From Bacillota bacterium (GTDB taxonomy: Bacteria > Bacillota > Clostridia > Lachnospirales > Lachnospiraceae): a stretch of DNA of 64,000 nucleotides. Below are positions 45,389 through 53,641 of the stretch, in pieces. Every line of letters begins with the position of its first letter. Within the stretch, counting starts at the first letter, position 1. The notes beneath the pieces were generated by a model, which had not been told where the DNA came from, searched no databases, and worked only from the letters and a program-made list of their open reading frames with translations. The position numbers were made by a program, and so were the translations under genes. The stretch covers positions 1-64,000 of the forward strand of contig JAEZMV010000018.1 of NCBI GenBank assembly GCA_023414875.1, written 5' to 3'.

Positions 45389-45417
45389 TTGACAAACACT
45401 TATAAAAATGCTAAAAT
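45389..45417 (+). promoter_or_regulatory. Predicted promoter of the main biosynthetic operon
   Basis: A perfect -35 box TTGACA and a -10 box TAAAAT are separated by 17 bases, 60 bases upstream of the aminotransferase gene. The two divergent promoters share a 220-base region, so one regulator could control both. Confidence 0.7.
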
Positions 45418-45476
45418 TTGGATAATTAGTACAACGGTTATGATTTAAGATCTAAGGTCGTGGTAGGGGGTAGAAA

Positions 45477-46808
45477 ATGTATACAAGCGCAGATGCAAGT
45501 AGTGTATGGAATGGCTGGGTACAGATGGAGACCTATTTAAAAGATCAATTGAGTATTTTTGTTAATAGTGAAGGAATCTATTATACGGACCAAAAAGGAG
45601 TCAAGTATCTAGATGGAGTATCCAATCTTTTAACTACGAATCTCGGACACAAGAACCTACATATCATCGAGAACATATCGACGCAATTGCATAAAATGGA
45701 TTCCTGCTCCCTAATGTATACCACTAGCGATGTTTCAGTGGAATATAGTCAAAGGATAACAAACTTAACCAATCGTCATTTTGAGCATGTTTTTTATACA
45801 AATAGCGGTTCAGAGGCAGCTGATACTGCTATTAAGATAGCAAAACAATTCTTTTATAATCAAGGACAAGCAAGTAAAACAAAAATAATTACTCTTAAAG
45901 GTGCTTATCATGGCTCAACAATAGCAGCAGGGTTTGCGAATGGCAATCACTATGATACTAGAGCCTTTGGCGATTCACTAAATTCTTTTATTCAAACTAT
46001 CCCTCCAAACATTTTATTTCAACCCAAGGAAATGACCGAAAAGGAATTTTTACATCAGTGTAAAAAGGAATTGGAGGACATTATTATGAATGAAGGTCCC
46101 GATCATATTGCAGGAATTATGGTTGAGTTAATTCAATTGTCTAATGGTTCAGCAGTTATTGAGCAAAGCTATTTCCATACAATTAAGGAACTTTGTAAAA
46201 AGTATAATATATTATGGATTGTGGATGAAGTTGCCACAGGATTTGGTCGAACAGGTAAGCTGTTTGCTTGCCAACACCTTGGAGTATGGCCGGATATTAT
46301 GATGTTGGCCAAAAGCATTACCAATGGATGTGTTCCATTAGGAGCAGTATTAGTAACTGATGATGTGTATAAGCAATTCTTGGGTTCAAATACCAGTAAG
46401 AAAGAATTTTCACATGGTTTTACTACCAGTGGACATCCTGTTGCTTGCTCTGCGGCCTTAGCAGCGATGGATTTATACGAAAATGGTGATGTGATAGAGA
46501 ACGTACAAAAAAATTCAGGAGAGTTTTTATCAAAATTAAAAGAGTTTGAAAAGTATACCTTTGTTGCTGTGGTACAAGGAATTGGCTACATGGCAGGAGT
46601 ATCCTTTAATGAAACTAGAAGTAAATTTCAACCGGATATAAGTATAGGAGCTGTAGCTTCCGGTATCATGAAAAAATTTGGTTTAATTACATACTATGAA
46701 TATGGACAGCTCTTCATTGCCCCTCCGCTAATCTGCAATATGGACGAGCTTAATCAGATGATTGAAATAATTAAGAAGACTTTTAACTTTCTTGAAAAAA
46801 CAATTTAG
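45477..46808 (+). CDS. Class III PLP-dependent aminotransferase
   Basis: 443 residues. Fold-type I class III features are clear: YTNSGSEAADTAIKIAKQF, KGAYHGSTIA, WIVDEVATGFGRTGKLFA and the PLP-binding Lys (about K279) in MLAKSITNGCVPLGAV. Class III enzymes include ornithine, 4-aminobutyrate and omega-amino acid transaminases and the aminotransferase parts of some PKS/NRPS systems. It is encoded directly before the ACP and ketosynthase genes, so it may put an amino group on an acyl-ACP or keto intermediate, or provide an amino starter; this is inference. The GGGGG ribosome binding site and the upstream consensus promoter mark it as the first gene of the main operon. Confidence 0.88.
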   Translation: MYTSADASSVWNGWVQMETYLKDQLSIFVNSEGIYYTDQKGVKYLDGVSNLLTTNLGHKNLHIIENISTQLHKMDSCSLMYTTSDVSVEYSQRITNLTNRHFEHVFYTNSGSEAADTAIKIAKQFFYNQGQASKTKIITLKGAYHGSTIAAGFANGNHYDTRAFGDSLNSFIQTIPPNILFQPKEMTEKEFLHQCKKELEDIIMNEGPDHIAGIMVELIQLSNGSAVIEQSYFHTIKELCKKYNILWIVDEVATGFGRTGKLFACQHLGVWPDIMMLAKSITNGCVPLGAVLVTDDVYKQFLGSNTSKKEFSHGFTTSGHPVACSAALAAMDLYENGDVIENVQKNSGEFLSKLKEFEKYTFVAVVQGIGYMAGVSFNETRSKFQPDISIGAVASGIMKKFGLITYYEYGQLFIAPPLICNMDELNQMIEIIKKTFNFLEKTI

Positions 46809-46855
46809 TTCTTGAAATAAAAATATTAAAAGAAGCGATAGGAGGGAACATATTA

Positions 46856-47149
46856 ATGAGTGAGTTAGAAAAGAAAGTGTGTGAAATGATAGTAAGAAGA
46901 CTGGGGTTGAATGATCTGAATGTGGATGAAATTGATTGTAATGCCCCATTATTCAAAGCATATGATGAAAACATGAATGAAAACAGTTTGGGCTTAGATT
47001 CTGTTGATGCCTTAGAGTTAGTAGTAGGTTTAAGAGAAGAATTTCAAGCGAATGTTACGGATGAAGATATGTATATTTTTGAGAGTATCAGTAAAATAGC
47101 TGAGTATCTTGAAAAGCAAAGTGCGGATAAAGAAGACCAACCAGTCTAA
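46856..47149 (+). CDS. Acyl carrier protein
   Basis: 97 residues, acidic and helical. The phosphopantetheine attachment site is Ser49 in SLGLDSVDALELVVGL. The long insert before it (FKAYDENMNENS) recalls carrier proteins of aryl polyene-type and other type II systems rather than housekeeping AcpP. It would carry the growing acyl chain for the ketosynthase, reductase and dehydratase encoded downstream and be activated by the PPTase at 50172. GGAGGG precedes the ATG, 47 bases after the aminotransferase. Confidence 0.92.
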   Translation: MSELEKKVCEMIVRRLGLNDLNVDEIDCNAPLFKAYDENMNENSLGLDSVDALELVVGLREEFQANVTDEDMYIFESISKIAEYLEKQSADKEDQPV

Positions 47150-47185
47150 ATTGATTTCTTAGGGATAAATCAGGGGAGGTAATAA

Positions 47186-47602
47186 GTGGAACTGCTATAC
47201 AAATATAAATTCACCCCGAGATTTGCAGATATAGATAGTTATAGAATTGCTCATCATAGTAAATATTTTTGTTGGTTTGAAGAAGCAAGATTTTATTTGC
47301 TGTGTGAAATATTGAATTTCACGAAATCGGATACAGTGTCAATACGTTCACCGATCACGAAGTTAGGTGCAGAGTATAAGAGACCGGTCCTGTTTGCAAA
47401 AGAGTATGTTATTCAAACAAAATTCGTATATGAATACCATAAACCCTATGTTAAGTTTGAATATACTGTTATGGATTTATCTGAGAAGAATATTTTTTGT
47501 GAGGCATATACAGAGCATGTATTTATTAATGAACAAGATCAGCTGTACCTGAATTTACCTAAATATATATTAGAAAAACTAAAAAGTTATGAAGAAGGGT
47601 GA
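47186..47602 (+). CDS. Hotdog-fold acyl thioesterase (4HBT/YbgC-like)
   Basis: 138 residues with a GTG start preceded by GGGAGG. The segment RFADIDSYRIAHHSKYFCWFEEAR matches the 4-hydroxybenzoyl-CoA thioesterase pattern, with Asp and His in the usual D-x(n)-H positions. It would hydrolyse acyl-ACP or acyl-CoA, either to release the chain or to clear stalled intermediates. Similar thioesterases occur in aryl polyene and other type II PKS clusters. It is 36 bases after the ACP and 6 bases before the ketosynthase-like gene, within one operon. Confidence 0.82.
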   Translation: MELLYKYKFTPRFADIDSYRIAHHSKYFCWFEEARFYLLCEILNFTKSDTVSIRSPITKLGAEYKRPVLFAKEYVIQTKFVYEYHKPYVKFEYTVMDLSEKNIFCEAYTEHVFINEQDQLYLNLPKYILEKLKSYEEG

Positions 47603-47608
47603 ATTTCT

Positions 47609-48646
47609 GTGAAAACAATTTTTGTGAATGGTATAGGTGTTATAACGGATTTTGGAAAGGGCGTCGAGGGATTTTGGAATGCTCTGTGCAAACCGTTGCT
47701 TGGTATCCATGAAGAAGTTATTGATTTGAATGCTATCAAAAACAGCAAAACAAGAAGAATGGATAGGATATCAACGTTGGCTGTCTATAGTGCGGTAAAT
47801 GCTCTGGAGGATTCAAAGCTTCAGGTTACTGATCCATATGAAGTGGGCACGGTGTTTAATAGTGACTATTGCCATAGTAATTCTAACCTAAAATTTGGAC
47901 AATTTATCGTTGATGAAACACCGGGCTTAGCTAGCCCCGCTACTTTTATTAATACGGTCAATAATGCATGTGTAGGCTATGTATGCATTAATTTGGGGAT
48001 AAAGGGATACAGTACAATGCTTATTAGTAGTAATTATATCGGTTACGCTATGCAGCTAATTGAAAAAGATAGAGTAAAGTCAGTAATCGCCGGAGGTGTA
48101 GAAGAGTATTGTAAGAATACATTTGATGCGATCAGGAAGATGAATTATCATGCCTGTGAATGTGGCGTGACCATGGTTCTTTCTTCGGACAGAGGTAAGG
48201 ATAGTTATTGTGAAATAATCTCGTACCATGAGAGTAACCTAGGAGGACACCCTTTTTTTACAGACGGGTTTACGGTAGATACCAAAAGAATGAGGAAGGT
48301 CATGGAACGGGCTATGGAAAAGGCAGGAATCCATCAGGAAGATATTTCACTTGTGGTTACTGCCGGCAGTGATAATGCGGTAGGTAATGGTGAACTTATG
48401 GAATTAAAGGAGATGTTTACTAAAGATATCATGCTATTACGACCTAAGGAAATTCTAGGGGATACTCTCGGAGCTTCCTTGGGTCTTAACATATCCCTAG
48501 GAGCATTAATACTGAAACATCAAAAGATACCGGATTGTCTATTACCAAAGAATAACTATATGGAACAAGAGGGTTCGTATCACACTATTCTGGTTAATAA
48601 TTATACAATGAGCGGAGGATTTATTTCCTACATAATAAAAAGGTAG
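47609..48646 (+). CDS. Ketosynthase-like protein lacking both catalytic histidines (chain-length-factor-like partner)
   Basis: 345 residues, GTG start. The thiolase-fold layout of a beta-ketoacyl synthase is present but altered. The Cys is kept (about C121 in NNACVGYVC), while the first His region reads TAGSDNAVGNGEL (His of the usual AHGT replaced) and the second reads ILGDTLGASLGL (GH replaced by GD). It is shorter than FabF (about 410). Such degenerate ketosynthases act as the beta subunit (chain length factor) that pairs with a complete ketosynthase in type II PKS systems. The complete partner would be the product of 51239-52423. The retained Cys is unusual for a chain length factor, so another transfer role is possible. 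Confidence 0.75.
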   Translation: MKTIFVNGIGVITDFGKGVEGFWNALCKPLLGIHEEVIDLNAIKNSKTRRMDRISTLAVYSAVNALEDSKLQVTDPYEVGTVFNSDYCHSNSNLKFGQFIVDETPGLASPATFINTVNNACVGYVCINLGIKGYSTMLISSNYIGYAMQLIEKDRVKSVIAGGVEEYCKNTFDAIRKMNYHACECGVTMVLSSDRGKDSYCEIISYHESNLGGHPFFTDGFTVDTKRMRKVMERAMEKAGIHQEDISLVVTAGSDNAVGNGELMELKEMFTKDIMLLRPKEILGDTLGASLGLNISLGALILKHQKIPDCLLPKNNYMEQEGSYHTILVNNYTMSGGFISYIIKR

Positions 48647-48661
48647 ATGAGGGAGGACTAT

Positions 48662-49411
48662 ATGTTTCAAGGTCTAGAGGGAAAAACAGTTCTAGTCACA
48701 GGTGGTAGCAGAGGAATAGGTAAAAGTATTGTTTCCATGCTAGCTAATTATAAATTGAACGTAGCCTTTACATATTGCTCCCAGGAAACGGACATAGAAG
48801 CTTTTAAAAAAACCTTATCCGTTGATAGCGGAAAGATCAATCAGTATAAGATGGATATAGAAAATAAGCAGAACATTGATACGGTGATAAGAAAAGTTGA
48901 ACAGGATTTTGGAACGATCAATTTTTTGGTTAATAATGCCGGAGTGAATAGAGACGGATATATGATGCTGATGAGTGACCAGAACTGGAATAAAGTGATT
49001 GAAACAGATCTTACAGGAACGTTTATGGTTACTAAGAGAATTCTTCCGATTCTTTTGTCTAATAAGGAAGGCGTAATCGTAAATATATCCTCTGTTGCGG
49101 GGCTACAAGGAGTAATCGGGCAAACGAATTATTGTGCTGCGAAAGCAGGCCTGATTGGTATGACAAAAGCACTAGCCAGAGAGATAGCACATAAAAATAT
49201 CAGAATAAATTCCATTGCACCGGGATATGTAAAAACAGATATGGTCGATAAATTAGATCCCAGGATGATGGAATCCATCATTCAAAAAATACCTCAAAAA
49301 AGAATTGCCCTAGCAGAGGAAATTGCATCGGTTGTTTTGTTTTTGTTATCCGACGGTGCCAGCTATATCACTGGTTCAACGATAGTTGTAGATGGAGGAC
49401 TTACAAGTTGA
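48662..49411 (+). CDS. fabG: 3-oxoacyl-ACP reductase (FabG-like SDR)
   Basis: 249 residues from the ATG at 48662, with GGGAGG just upstream; an ATG at 48647 in frame overlaps that site. All SDR elements are intact: TGGSRGIGKS cofactor motif, NNAG, the catalytic Ser in NISSVAG and YCAAK, and the C-terminal YITGSTIVVDGG. It reduces the beta-keto group of the growing chain with NAD(P)H. It lies 15 bases after the ketosynthase-like gene and its stop codon overlaps the start of a second SDR gene, so translation is coupled. Confidence 0.9.
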   Translation: MFQGLEGKTVLVTGGSRGIGKSIVSMLANYKLNVAFTYCSQETDIEAFKKTLSVDSGKINQYKMDIENKQNIDTVIRKVEQDFGTINFLVNNAGVNRDGYMMLMSDQNWNKVIETDLTGTFMVTKRILPILLSNKEGVIVNISSVAGLQGVIGQTNYCAAKAGLIGMTKALAREIAHKNIRINSIAPGYVKTDMVDKLDPRMMESIIQKIPQKRIALAEEIASVVLFLLSDGASYITGSTIVVDGGLTS

Positions 49412-50148
49412 ATTATCAGAAAACATTGATGATAACCGGAGCATTTGGCAGTCTTGGTGAAGAAATCTGCAGAAAGTTTTATAAGGAATATAAGCTATTA
49501 TTAATTGATAAAAAAGCTCCGCCGGAGTTCGTAGATGATTTGAATAACGATGGAGGAGATATAAAGATTATAACTGCAGATTTAGTAGATCCGAACAGTA
49601 TCAAGAGTATTGGAAAATATATCTCTAATCGTGACTGCATAATTCAAGGAGTGATACTTGCAGCGGGTACGATATGCTTTAAATCTTTTCATAATATAAC
49701 AGTTGAGGAATGGAAGGAAACGATTGAGGTTAATCTTACTTCTAATTTTTTGATATGTAAGGAAGTAGTGCCATTTTTAATAAAACAAGGCTTTGGCCAT
49801 ATTGTACTTATTGGGTCCGTTTTAGGTAAAGTGGCCTGTTATGATTTATTTGCTTATAGTGTATCAAAAGCAGCACTGATACATTTTACAAAGAATTTAG
49901 CTCTGGACTTATTGGATTATAACGTTAATGTTAATTGCATATGTCCCGGATTTATGGAATCAGAAATGTTCCAAAACGTATTAAAAAGTGAAACCTTGAA
50001 TCGGAAAAACTGGTTTCATTTACTTGGTGGGCTTCCAAAACGTACGATTCAGAAAAGAGACATTAGCGAACTTATTGATTATTTAATAAATCAGGAAGCG
50101 ATGACGGGTGAAGAAATCATACTTGATGGAGGCTATTCTATACGCTAA
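49408..50148 (+). CDS. Second SDR-family reductase
   Basis: 246 residues, with a TTG start overlapping the previous TGA stop (TTGA) and GGAGG nine bases upstream. The cofactor motif is changed to TGAFGSLGEE, but the catalytic YSVSK is kept and MTGEEIILDGGYS closes the protein. It may reduce a second keto group, work with opposite stereochemistry, or be a non-catalytic partner. It differs clearly from the FabG-like neighbour. Two reductases and one dehydratase with no enoyl reductase suggest a hydroxylated or polyunsaturated chain. Confidence 0.82.
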   Translation: MNYQKTLMITGAFGSLGEEICRKFYKEYKLLLIDKKAPPEFVDDLNNDGGDIKIITADLVDPNSIKSIGKYISNRDCIIQGVILAAGTICFKSFHNITVEEWKETIEVNLTSNFLICKEVVPFLIKQGFGHIVLIGSVLGKVACYDLFAYSVSKAALIHFTKNLALDLLDYNVNVNCICPGFMESEMFQNVLKSETLNRKNWFHLLGGLPKRTIQKRDISELIDYLINQEAMTGEEIILDGGYSIR

Positions 50149-50171
50149 AAAGCATTGCAGGTGAATAATAT

Positions 50172-50786
50172 ATGAGAGTTTATTTTCATGAGTTAAATGA
50201 TACGTATGAGAATTTCCAGATCCATTACTTTGGTAATATATGTAATTGGTATACACAGAAGGAATTTTATAAACTTAGGAGGGTATTTCGAGATAGAATA
50301 ATCAATCGGATGCTACAAGAGAAGGACTTTATCCTTGATGAAAACGGCAAGAAGATATATACCATAAATGAAAAGAAGAATTTTTCTTGCTCCTATACTG
50401 GGTTTTATATCGCGGTTGGTTTATCAGATTATAAAATAGGAATTGATATTGAAGACTATAATAAGATCTCTGCAGATAAGATTCATATTTTTTCCTCCGA
50501 CTATGAATTGAGCCTTGTCCAGTCAGAAATAAATTGTTCGGCATCAATAGCGACAGCAACACTAGTCTGGTGTTGTAAAGAAAGTCTTGGTAAGTTGTTT
50601 GATGTTGGTTTAGCCAGAGGGTTTAAAGCTTTTGAATTTTATCATTCAGTTAACGGTAGTTTAAATATAGAGAAGAATTTTGATAGTAATAATTATGACG
50701 ATGTACATATTTATTATAAATTGTTTGACTACAAGTGCTTTGTAATTTGTTCGTTTCATCGTCTGGAGAGGAGTTATTTATGTTGA
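50172..50786 (+). CDS. 4'-phosphopantetheinyl transferase (Sfp-like)
   Basis: 204 residues. The family motifs are GIDIEDYNK (Mg-binding Asp and Glu) and WCCKESLGKLF (the WxxKE(A/S)xxK motif). It transfers phosphopantetheine from CoA to the conserved Ser of the ACP at 46856. The large N-terminal half is divergent. Start ATG with AGGTGA upstream. The next gene overlaps by seven bases. A dedicated PPTase indicates that the ACP is specialised. Confidence 0.85.
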   Translation: MRVYFHELNDTYENFQIHYFGNICNWYTQKEFYKLRRVFRDRIINRMLQEKDFILDENGKKIYTINEKKNFSCSYTGFYIAVGLSDYKIGIDIEDYNKISADKIHIFSSDYELSLVQSEINCSASIATATLVWCCKESLGKLFDVGLARGFKAFEFYHSVNGSLNIEKNFDSNNYDDVHIYYKLFDYKCFVICSFHRLERSYLC

Positions 50787-51217
50787 ATCCAAAAGATTTA
50801 CTACCGCATAGAGAGCCATTTATTTTTATCGATGAAGTGATTGAGCTAAGACAAAACGAGTATTCAAAGACAAAGAAATATGTTCGAGATGATGAATTCT
50901 GGGTTAAGGGGCATTTTCCTGATAAGCCGATTTTCCCTGGTGCTCTGATACTGGAAGTTATGGCGCAGACGGGAGGTTTAATCTTCAGAATAGATAACGG
51001 TGTTGGGCATAACAGTGATTCACATGGAATTTATATGCTAAAGGTGAATAATTTAAAACTGATAAAAATGGTTGTGCCGGGTGAAACACTGATCGCAGAA
51101 GCGTTTTTCTTGGAGAATATTATGAATTTCAGGAAAGCAAAAACGAAGCTATATTCTAACAACAAAATGGTTGCAGAGGCTGAGATTACCTATGTTATGC
51201 AAAAAAAAGATTTGTGA
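50780..51217 (+). CDS. fabZ: 3-hydroxyacyl-ACP dehydratase (FabZ-like)
   Basis: 145 residues from the ATG at 50780 (GAGGAG upstream); an in-frame ATG at 50735 lies inside the PPTase gene. Hotdog-fold FabZ motifs are intact: LLPHREPFIFIDEV, the catalytic His in GHFPDKPIFPG and the catalytic Glu in LEVMAQTGG. It would dehydrate the hydroxyacyl-ACP made by the SDR reductase(s), leaving trans double bonds because no enoyl reductase is found in the cluster. Start and stop overlap the upstream PPTase, indicating coupled translation. Confidence 0.88.
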   Translation: MLNPKDLLPHREPFIFIDEVIELRQNEYSKTKKYVRDDEFWVKGHFPDKPIFPGALILEVMAQTGGLIFRIDNGVGHNSDSHGIYMLKVNNLKLIKMVVPGETLIAEAFFLENIMNFRKAKTKLYSNNKMVAEAEITYVMQKKDL

Positions 51218-51238
51218 GAATTAACAGGGGGGCCAAAA

Positions 51239-52423
51239 ATGAATAGAAGAGTTGTTATTACCGGTATAGGAATGCTTTGTAGTATAGGAACCAATAAGAT
51301 TGAAGTTTTGAATGCCTTAATCTCAGAAAAGAGTGGCTTAAAAAAGTCGAAGCAATGTATCAAATATGATGAATTGAAGGATGTAAAGGTTGGTGAATGT
51401 GAATTCAATACGAAAGAGTTTACTGATATCCAGTCCTTGGAAAGATTAGAAATTATGGCAATGAAAGCAATCGATGAAGCGCTTATTGACAGCAGACTTA
51501 CGATTGATGATATAGAAAAGAAAGAGGATAGAGCAGCCCTATCACTTTCTACGTCCTTGGCAGGGAGCAGTCAGATGTTAAAAACGCTGGAGGAACCGGA
51601 AATAAGTGATTTGTGGTCTCTTCATTCCAGAAGATTTATGAGCAGAATCATGAACCAATATAAAGTCAAAGGCAGCTGTTATACAACGAGTTCTGCCTGC
51701 GCCGCAGGAACAGCAGGAGCAGGAATTGGCTTTGATTTAGTAAAAAATAATGAAGCCGATATTGTAATTGTCGGTGGAACCGATCATTTATCTATGTTTT
51801 CTGTTTTTGGTTTTTATTCATTAAATACCTTAAGCAGTGATGAATGTAAACCCTTTGATGTTAACAGGGACGGAATAAATATTGGAGAAGGTAGTGCCTT
51901 TTTTATATTTGAAGAGTTAGAATGCGCCAGAAATAGGGGAGTGGATCGCTTTTATGGTGAAGTTCTTGGCTATGGGTTGGCTAACGATGCCTATCATATG
52001 ACAAGCCCAAATCCCAGCGGCGAAGGTGCATATCAAGTGATGAAAGCTGCACTGGAGGATTCGGGAATTGGCAAGGAAGAGGTAGATTATATTAATGCTC
52101 ATGGTACAGGTACAAAAGCAAATGATCAGATGGAGATTTCAGCAATTAATCGTTTGTTCCAGGAGAATGTCAAGGTTTCATCTACAAAATCACGGGTAGG
52201 ACATTGTTTGGGAGCCGCAGGTAGCATTGAAATAGGAATATGCTTATTTGCCTTATCGAAGGACATTTATCCACATACAAAAAACTCTTATGATTTTATA
52301 GAGGAAGGCAAGAAAATGTTGGACCGAGAGACCTCTAAAAAGCAAGTAAATTGTATACTATCAAATTCCTTTGCTTTTGCTGGAAATCTGGCAAGCATCG
52401 TTATCAAAAAGTTCACTGATTAG
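51239..52423 (+). CDS. Beta-ketoacyl-ACP synthase (FabF-like, complete active site)
   Basis: 394 residues. The Cys-His-His triad is intact: Cys about 154 in TSSACAAGTAGAG, His in NAHGTGTKAND and His in SRVGHCLGAAGS, followed by SNSFAFAGNLASI. It condenses malonyl-ACP with the growing chain. The degenerate ketosynthase-like protein at 47609 is its likely heterodimer partner, by analogy with KS-alpha/KS-beta pairs. GGGGGG precedes the ATG, 21 bases after the dehydratase gene. Confidence 0.9.
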   Translation: MNRRVVITGIGMLCSIGTNKIEVLNALISEKSGLKKSKQCIKYDELKDVKVGECEFNTKEFTDIQSLERLEIMAMKAIDEALIDSRLTIDDIEKKEDRAALSLSTSLAGSSQMLKTLEEPEISDLWSLHSRRFMSRIMNQYKVKGSCYTTSSACAAGTAGAGIGFDLVKNNEADIVIVGGTDHLSMFSVFGFYSLNTLSSDECKPFDVNRDGINIGEGSAFFIFEELECARNRGVDRFYGEVLGYGLANDAYHMTSPNPSGEGAYQVMKAALEDSGIGKEEVDYINAHGTGTKANDQMEISAINRLFQENVKVSSTKSRVGHCLGAAGSIEIGICLFALSKDIYPHTKNSYDFIEEGKKMLDRETSKKQVNCILSNSFAFAGNLASIVIKKFTD

Positions 52424-52457
52424 ATGCACAAAAAGCAGGGTAGAAATGGAGAGAAAT

Positions 52458-52658
52458 ATGAATGAGGCTTTTTTTTACAAATTTGATGATGCCTATGATG
52501 AACAGATATATGATGATAAATTAATAGAGATGATTCGTAGACAGCTGGAATTATTATCAGATGTTGTTATATTTACAAATGATGAAAAGGAGGTTACCGT
52601 TGATGGTTTTAAATTGAGATGTGATAGAGATAATTGTTATTACATTGATGGAAAGTAA
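52458..52658 (+). CDS. Small acidic protein of unknown function
   Basis: 66 residues from the ATG at 52458, preceded by GGAG; in-frame starts further upstream overlap the ketosynthase gene. It is rich in Asp, Glu and aromatic residues (FFYKFDDAYDEQIYDDK), with one predicted helix (LIEMIRRQLELL) and a strand-rich C-terminal half containing two Cys (RCDRDNC). I do not recognise a family. Size and place, just ahead of the exporter and peptide genes, would suit a peptide-binding partner, an immunity protein or another small cluster-specific factor. Confidence 0.6.
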   Translation: MNEAFFYKFDDAYDEQIYDDKLIEMIRRQLELLSDVVIFTNDEKEVTVDGFKLRCDRDNCYYIDGK

Positions 52659-52696
52659 TATTTCTATTAGCAAAGTTTAAAATTGGAAGGGGGCAG

Positions 52697-53641
52697 ATGA
52701 TAAGAATGAGTACTATTATTAAGGTGGACAGTTTAGAAAAACGTTACGGTGAAAATATAGCTGTCAACGGAGTCAGCTTTGAAGTGGAAAAGGGAGTTAT
52801 TTTTGGTATGCTTGGGCCCAATGGTGCAGGCAAGACCACTACGATTGAAACATTAATCGGGTTAAGTAAAAGATCAGGAGGAACGATTGAAATTCTTGGA
52901 TTGGATCCATCCAAGGATATGAGAAAATTAAAACAAAAAGTTGGTGTTCAGCTTCAGTCCTCGGCATTGTTTATGAAACTTTCTGTAAGGGAACTATTAG
53001 ATTTGTATGCAGGATTTTATGATAATGCATTAAGCTCAGAAGATGTAATACGAATGGTTGGATTAGAAGATAAAGCGAAAAGCAGAATATATACATTATC
53101 CGGTGGACAGCAGCATAGATTAGCGATTGCTTTAGCTATCATTGCGAATGGAGACGTGCTCTTCTTAGATGAGCCTACGACGGGACTTGATCCGCAATCT
53201 AGAAGAAAATTGTGGGATTCTTTATTAGATTTAAAGAAAGTAGGAAAAACAATATTTTTAACGACTCATTATATGGATGAAGCCGAAATACTATGTGATG
53301 AAATCATTATCATTGATTTGGGTAAAGTGATCGCAAAAGGTAAGCCCAGCGATTTGATTGATCAATATTTGGGCGGAGATACCATTAAATTCTTTGCAGA
53401 TAATTTTAATGAAGAAGAACTACAAGGAATGGAACAGTTAGAAGGCGTAATCCAAGCTGATTATCAAGATAATAATAATGTCACTCTATATACGAATAAC
53501 TATACAACTACAATTATTGAACTCCTTAACTATATTAAAAAGATAGAGAAAAATATATTAAACTTGCAATTTAGGAAACCTACATTGGATGATCTGTTTT
53601 TAAAACTTACGGGCAGGGGGCTGGAAAATGAAAGCATTTAA
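52697..53641 (+). CDS. ABC transporter ATP-binding protein (ABC-2 type exporter)
   Basis: 314 residues. Walker A is GPNGAGKTT, the signature is LSGGQQHRLAI, Walker B is VLFLDEPTTGLDPQ, and the H-loop is in TTHYMDEAE. The C-terminal ~90 residues are the extension usual for drug and antibiotic exporters of the DrrA/CcmA type. It forms an exporter or self-resistance pump with the permease whose gene overlaps by 14 bases. The position directly ahead of the peptide genes suggests export of the finished product. GGGGG precedes the ATG. Confidence 0.9.
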   Translation: MIRMSTIIKVDSLEKRYGENIAVNGVSFEVEKGVIFGMLGPNGAGKTTTIETLIGLSKRSGGTIEILGLDPSKDMRKLKQKVGVQLQSSALFMKLSVRELLDLYAGFYDNALSSEDVIRMVGLEDKAKSRIYTLSGGQQHRLAIALAIIANGDVLFLDEPTTGLDPQSRRKLWDSLLDLKKVGKTIFLTTHYMDEAEILCDEIIIIDLGKVIAKGKPSDLIDQYLGGDTIKFFADNFNEEELQGMEQLEGVIQADYQDNNNVTLYTNNYTTTIIELLNYIKKIEKNILNLQFRKPTLDDLFLKLTGRGLENESI

